Positions 58,435 through 64,000 of a DNA stretch of 64,000 nt are shown one piece after another. Origin of the DNA: Paratinospora sagittata (Eukaryota; Streptophyta; Magnoliopsida; Ranunculales; Menispermaceae); the NCBI GenBank assembly GCA_035771175.1, contig CM069589.1:25872201-25936200 (forward strand), read 5' to 3'. Numbering within the stretch: the stretch's first letter is position 1; each line of letters opens with the position of its first letter. A model generated the notes under the pieces. It was not told where the DNA came from, did no database searches, and saw only the letters and a program-made list of their open reading frames with translations. The position numbers and the translations under genes are program-made.

Positions 58435-61400
58435 AAAGTTTTTTCTTCGAATTTCTAACGCATGTTCAATCACACAAGTTGGAGCCGAAATCAAAAAGTT
58501 GTGGTTATTTTAAAGTTTTACCCCGATCATTCAATTACTTCGCGATTGAATCGGTAAGAAAAATTCAAATAAACTTAAAGTTAAATCCTGACACTGATAT
58601 GAGTTAATAAAAAGGCGTTGAAAATATTGTTTATTCTTCTTTCCAAGGAATGTGCATTCACTCAAATTGGAGTCCAGAAGAAAACGTTATGGCAATTTGA
58701 ATGTTTGTTACCCATTGACCAACGTACTTATGAATCTAATCAGCAATCAAAATTCAAAAAGCCATAGTCATTTCTTTGGACGTATGATTTTAGTTATTCA
58801 AAAGACGTTTAAAATATCGTTTCTTCCTCCTTGCAACGCATTTTCAATCACTCAAATCGGTGACCGGAATAAAATGTTATGGCAATTTGAATGTTTTGTG
58901 CCGATCAATCAAATTACTTATCGAAAAAATCGTGAAGAAAAGTCAAAATAACCGTAACTTTTTATCCCGACTTTGATTTGAGTGATTGAAAAAGAATTGA
59001 AAAAGTCTTTTGTTCCTATTTCTAACGCATTTTCAATCACACAAATTGGAGTCAGAATGAAAAAGTTTAGGTGATTTTAAAGTTTCACAGCGATCATTCA
59101 ATTACTTCTCGATTGCATCGATAAGAAAAATTCAGATAGACTTACAGTGAAATCCTGACACTGATATGAGTTCATAAAAAGCTGTTGAAAATATTGTTTA
59201 TTCTTCCTTCCAAGGAATGTGCATTTACTTAAATTGGAGTCCTGAAGAAAACGTTATGGCTATTTGAATGTTTGTTACCCATTGACCAACGTACTTATGA
59301 ATCTAATCAGCAATCAAAATTCAAAATGCCATCGTCATTTCTTTGGACGTATGATTTTAGTTATTCAAAAGACGTTTAAAATATCGTTTCTTCCTCTTTG
59401 CAACGCATTTTCAATCACTCAAATCGGAGACAGGAATAAAATGTTATGGCTATTTGAATGTTTTTTGCCGATCAATCAAATTACTTATCGAAAAAATCGT
59501 GAAGAAAACTCAAAATAACCGTAACTTTTCATCCCGACTTTGATTTGAGTGATTGAAAAAGAATTAAAAAAGTTTTTTCTTCGAATTTCTAACGCATGTT
59601 CAATCACACAAGTTGGAGCCGAAATCAAAAAGTTGTGGTTATTTTAAAGTTTCACACCGATCATTCAATTACTTCTCGATTGAATCGGTAAGAAAAATCC
59701 AAATAGACTTACAGTTAAATTCTGACACTGTTATGAGTTAATAAAAAGGCGTTGAAAATATTGTTTATTCTTCCTTCCAAGGAATGTGCATTCACTTAAA
59801 TTGGAGTCCGGAAGAAAACGTTATGGCTATTTGAATGTTTGTTACCCATTGACCAACGTACTTATGAATCTAATCAGCAATCGAAATTCAAAAAGCCGTA
59901 GTCATTTCTTTGGACGTATGATTTTAGTTATTTAAAAGACGTTTAAAATATCGTTTCTTCCACTTTGCAACACATTTTCAATCACTGAAATCGGAGACAG
60001 GAATAAAATGTTATGGCTATTTTAATGTTTTTTGCCGATCAATCAAATTACTTATCGAAAAAATAGTGAAGAAAAGTCAAAATAACCGTAACTTTTCATC
60101 CCGACTTTGATTTGAGTGATTGAAAAAGAATTGAAAAAGTTTTTTCTTCGAATTTCTAACGCATGTTCAATCACACAAGTTGGAGCCGAAATCAAAAAGT
60201 TGTGGTTATTTTAATGTTTTACCCCGATCATTCAATTACTTCGCGATTGAATCGGTAAGAAAAATTCAAATAAACTTAAAGTTAAATCCTGACACTGATA
60301 TGGGTTAATAAAAAGGCGTTGAAAATATTGTTTATTCTTCTTTCCAAGGAATGTGCATTCACTTAAATTGGAGTCCGGAAGATAACGTTATGGCTATTTG
60401 AATGTTTGTTACCCATTGACCAACGTACTTATGAATCTAATCAGCAATCAAAATTCAAAAAGCCGTAGTCATTTCTTTGGACATATGATTTTAGTTATTC
60501 AAAAGACGTTTAAAATATCGTTTCTTCCTCTTTGCAACGCCTTTTCAATCACCCAAATCGGAGACAGGAATAAAATGTTATGGCTATTTGAATGTTTTGT
60601 GCCGATCAATCAAATTACTTATCGAAAAAATCGTGAAGAAAAGTCAAAATAACAGTAACTTTTCATCCCGACTTTGATTTGAGTGATTGAAAAAGAATTG
60701 AAAAAGTTTTTTCTTTGAATTTCTAACGCATGTTCAATCACACAAGTTGGAGCCGAAATCAAAAAGTTGTGGTTATTTTAAAGTTTTACCCCGATCATTC
60801 AATTACTTCGTGATTGAATCGGTAAGAAAAATTCAAATAAACTTAAAGTTAAATCTTGACACTGATTTGAGTTAATAAAAAGGCGTTGAAAATATTGTTT
60901 ATTCTTCTTTCTAAGGAATGTGCATTCACTCAAATTGGAGACCGGAAGAAAACATTATGGCAATTTGAATGTTTGTTACCCATTGACCAACGTACTTATG
61001 AATCTAATCAGCAATCAAAATTCAAAAAGCCATCGTCATTTCTTTGGACGTATGATTTTAGTTATTCAAAAGACGTTTAAAATATCGTTTCTTCCTCTTT
61101 GTAACGCATTTTCAATCACTCAAATCGGAGACAGGAATAAAATGTTATGGCTATTTGAATGTTTTGTGCCGATCAATCAAATTACTTATCAAAAAAATCG
61201 TGAAGAAAAGTCAAAATAACCGTAACTTTTCATCCCGACTTTGATTTGAGTGATTGAAAAAGAATTGAAAAAGTCTTTTGTTCCTATTTCTAACGCATTT
61301 TCAATCACACAAATTGGAGTCAGAATGAAACAGTTGTGGTTATTTTAAAGTTTCACACCGATCATTCAATTACTTCTCGATTGAATCGATATGAAAAATT

Positions 61401-64000
61401 CAGATAGACTTACAGTTAAATCCTGACACTGAACTGAGTTAATAAAAAGGTGTTGAAAATATTGTTTATTCTTCCTTCCAAGGAATGTGCATTCACTTAA
61501 ATTGGAGTCCTGAAGAAAACGTTATGGCTATTTGAATGTTTGTTACCCATTGACCAACGTACTTATGAATCTAATCGGCAATCAAAATTCAAAAAGCCAT
61601 CGTCATTTCTTTGGACGTATGATTTTAGTTATTCAAAAGACGTTTAAAATATCGTTTCTTCCTCTTCGCAACGCATTTTCAATCACTCAAATCGGAGACA
61701 GGAATAAAATGTTATGGCTATTTGAATGTTTTTTGCCGATCAATCAAATTACTTATCAGAAAAATCGTGAAGAAAACTCAAAATAACCGCAACTTTTCAT
61801 CCCGACTTTGATTTGAGTGATTGAAAAAGAATTGAAAATGTCTTTTGTTCGAATTTCTAACGCATGTTCAATCACACAAATTGGAGTCGAAATCAAAAAG
61901 TTGTGGTTATTTTAAAGTTTCACACCGATCATTCAATTACTTCGCGATTGAATCAGTAAGAAAAATTCAAATAGACTTACAGTTAAATTCTGACACTGAT
62001 ATGGGTTAATAAAAAGGCGTTGAAAATATTGTTTATTCTTCTTTCCAAGGAATGTGCATTCACTTAAATTGGAGTCCTGAAGAAAACGTTATGGCTATTT
62101 GAATGTTTGTTACCCATTGACCAACGTACTTATTAATCTAATCAGCAATCAAAATTCAAAAAGCCGTAGTCATTTCTTTCGACGTATGATTTTAGTTATT
62201 CAAAAGACGTTTAAAATATCGTTTCTTCATCTTTCCAACACATTTTCAATCACTGAAATCGGAGACAGGAATAAAATGTTATGGCTATTTGAATGTTTTT
62301 TGCCGATCAATCAAATTACTTATCGAAAAAATCGTGAAGAAAAGTCAAAATAACCGTAACTTTTCATCCAACTTTGATTTTAGTGATTGAAAAAGAATTG
62401 AAAATGTCTTTTGTTCGAATTTCTAACGCATGTTCAATCACACAAATTGGAGTGGAAATCAAAAAGTTGTGGTTATTTTAAAGTTTCACACCGATCATTC
62501 AATTACTTCGCGATTGAATCGGTAGGAAAAATTCAAATAAACTTAAAGTTAAATCCTGACACTGATATGAGTTAATAAAAAGGCATTGAAAATATTGTTT
62601 ATTCTTCTTTCCAAGGATTGTGCATTCACTCAAATTGGAGTCCGGAAGAAAACGTTATGGCAATTTGAATGTTTGTTACCCATTGACCAACGTACTTATG
62701 AATCTAATCAGCAATCAAAATTCAAAAAGCCATAGTCATTTCTTTGGACGTCTGATTTTAGTTATTCAAAAGACGTTTAAAATATCGTTTCTTCCTCTTT
62801 GCAACGCATTTTCAATCACTCAAATCGGAGACAGGAATAAAATGTTATGGCTATTTGAATGTTTTTTGCCGATCAATCAAATTACTTATCGAAAAAATCG
62901 TGAAGAAAAGTCAAAATAACCGTAACTTTTCATCCCGACTTTGATTTGAGTGATTGAAAAAGAATTGAAAACGTTTTTTCTTCGAATTTCTAACGCATGT
63001 TCAATCACACAAGTTGGAGCCGAAATCAAAAAGTTGTGGTTATTTTAAAGTTTCACCCCGATCATTCAATTACTTCGCGATTGCATCGGTAAGAAAAATT
63101 CGAATAAACTTAAAGTTAAATCATGACACTGATATGAGTTAATAAAAAGGCGTTGAAAATATTGTTTATTCTTCTTTCCAAGGAATGTGCATTCAATCAA
63201 ATTGGAGTCCGGAAGAAAACGTTATGGCAATTTGAATGTTTGTTACCCATTGACCAACGTACTTATGAATCTAATCAGCAATCAAAATTCAAAAAGCCGT
63301 AGCCATTTCTTTGGAAGTATGATTTGAGTTATTCAAAAGGCGTTTAAAATATCATTTCTTCCTTTTTCCAACGCATTTTCAATCACTCAAATCGAAGTCA
63401 GGAATAAAATGTTGTGGCTATTTGAATTTTTTTTGCTGATCAATCAACTTACTTATCAAAAAAATCATGACAAAAAGTTAAAATAGCGGTAACTTTTCAT
63501 CTCGACTTTGATTTGAGTGATTGAAAAAGAATTGAAAATGTCTTTCGTTCGAATTTCTGACGCATGTTCAATCACGCAAATTGGAGTCGAAATCAAAAAG
63601 TTGTGGTTATTTTAAAGTTTCACACCGATCATTCAATTACTTCGCGATTGAATCGGTAAGAAAAATTCAAATAGACTTACAGTTAAATTCTGACACTGAT
63701 ATGGGTTAATAAAAAGGCGTTGAAAATATTGTTTATTCTTCTTTCCAAGGAATGTGCTTTCACTTAAATTGGAGTCCGGAAGAAAACGTTATGGCTATTT
63801 GAATGTTTGTTACCCATTGACCAACGTACTTATTAATCTAATCAGCAATCAAAATTCAAAAAGCCGTAGTCATTTCTTTGGACGTATGATTTTAGTTTTT
63901 CAAAAGACGTTTAAAATATCGTTTCTTCCTCTTTCCAACACATTTTCAATCACTGAAATCGGAGACAGGAATAAAATGTTATGGCTATTTGAATGTTTTT
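58435..64000. repeat. Diverged 567-bp units without clear higher-order period
   Basis: About ten units with scattered private changes and no long-range period that I can see. Several mix s1 and s3 variants found separately in other blocks. The 63.2-63.5 kb unit carries the s3 form with aaaaatcatgacaaaaagttaaaatagcgg, the likely full-length parent of the 22-bp-deleted B type. Confidence 0.8.

Larger units (their letters stand above)
53027..64000. repeat. 567-bp satellite, block 4 (about 19 units, runs off the window)
   Basis: Same orientation as the other blocks. Unit starts include 54116, 55817, 57518, 58652, 60920 and 62620. The block begins mid-unit next to the element 3 LTR and is not closed at 64000. 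Confidence 0.96.

Overview
The window looks like plant heterochromatin, most likely from a flowering plant centromere, pericentromere or other satellite-rich block. I see no host protein-coding, rRNA or tRNA gene. About 40.5 kb is one tandem satellite with a unit of about 567 bp. The other roughly 23.5 kb is three insertions of one Ty3/gypsy LTR-retrotransposon family. The plant assignment rests on the chromodomain-bearing Tekay/Del-type pol, the initiator-Met-tRNA primer site, and an extra ORF resembling a plant-specific transposon-associated domain. The species is not identifiable from the sequence alone.

Layout: 1-882 satellite; 883-11712 element 1 (plus strand, complete, two LTRs, 5-bp target duplication CATTT); 11713-36334 satellite; 36335-45121 element 2 (minus strand, both LTRs damaged by deletions); 45117-49130 satellite; 49131-53026 element 3 (minus strand, only LTR, leader and ORF1 kept); 53027-64000 satellite. 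The 5-bp overlap at 45117-45121 is microhomology shared by the LTR and the satellite.

Satellite: each 567-bp unit is itself a diverged trimer of about 188-190 bp subunits. The 567-bp units are organised into higher-order repeats: a four-unit 2245-bp repeat (A-B-C-D) with 1677- and 1679-bp three-unit derivatives between 12.7 and 29.5 kb, a two-copy 3922-bp seven-unit super-repeat inside it, a three-unit 1700-bp repeat at 32.9-36.3 kb, and a separate three-unit 1701-bp repeat present three times at about 53.3-58.4 kb. Each 567-bp unit also carries an 18-bp inverted repeat spanning its third subunit.

Retrotransposon: in sense order it has LTR, PBS, an AT-rich leader, ORF1 (about 530 aa, not gag or pol), a spacer with three diverged repeats of about 120 bp, gag, then NC-protease-RT-RNase H-integrase-chromodomain, PPT and LTR. 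Three design features stand out. First, gag and the rest are one continuous frame broken by a single TAG that is the same in elements 1 and 2 and is the first arm of a perfect 6-bp hairpin. Second, ORF1 and gag are each preceded by a good 3' splice-acceptor-like sequence placing the ATG exactly 7 nt downstream, with donor-like sites conserved upstream, which suggests alternative splicing chooses between ORF1 and gag-pol. Third, the LTR has a 20-21 bp minisatellite just upstream of the TATA box, with 6, 22, at least 9 and 12 copies in the four LTRs that contain it.

No copy looks fully autonomous. Element 1 has a nonsense codon in ORF1 and changed RT residues. Element 2 has an intact ORF1 but a nonsense codon in pol and has lost its integrase C terminus and chromodomain. 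Element 3 has lost gag-pol. All calls are from reading the sequence; no database search was run.
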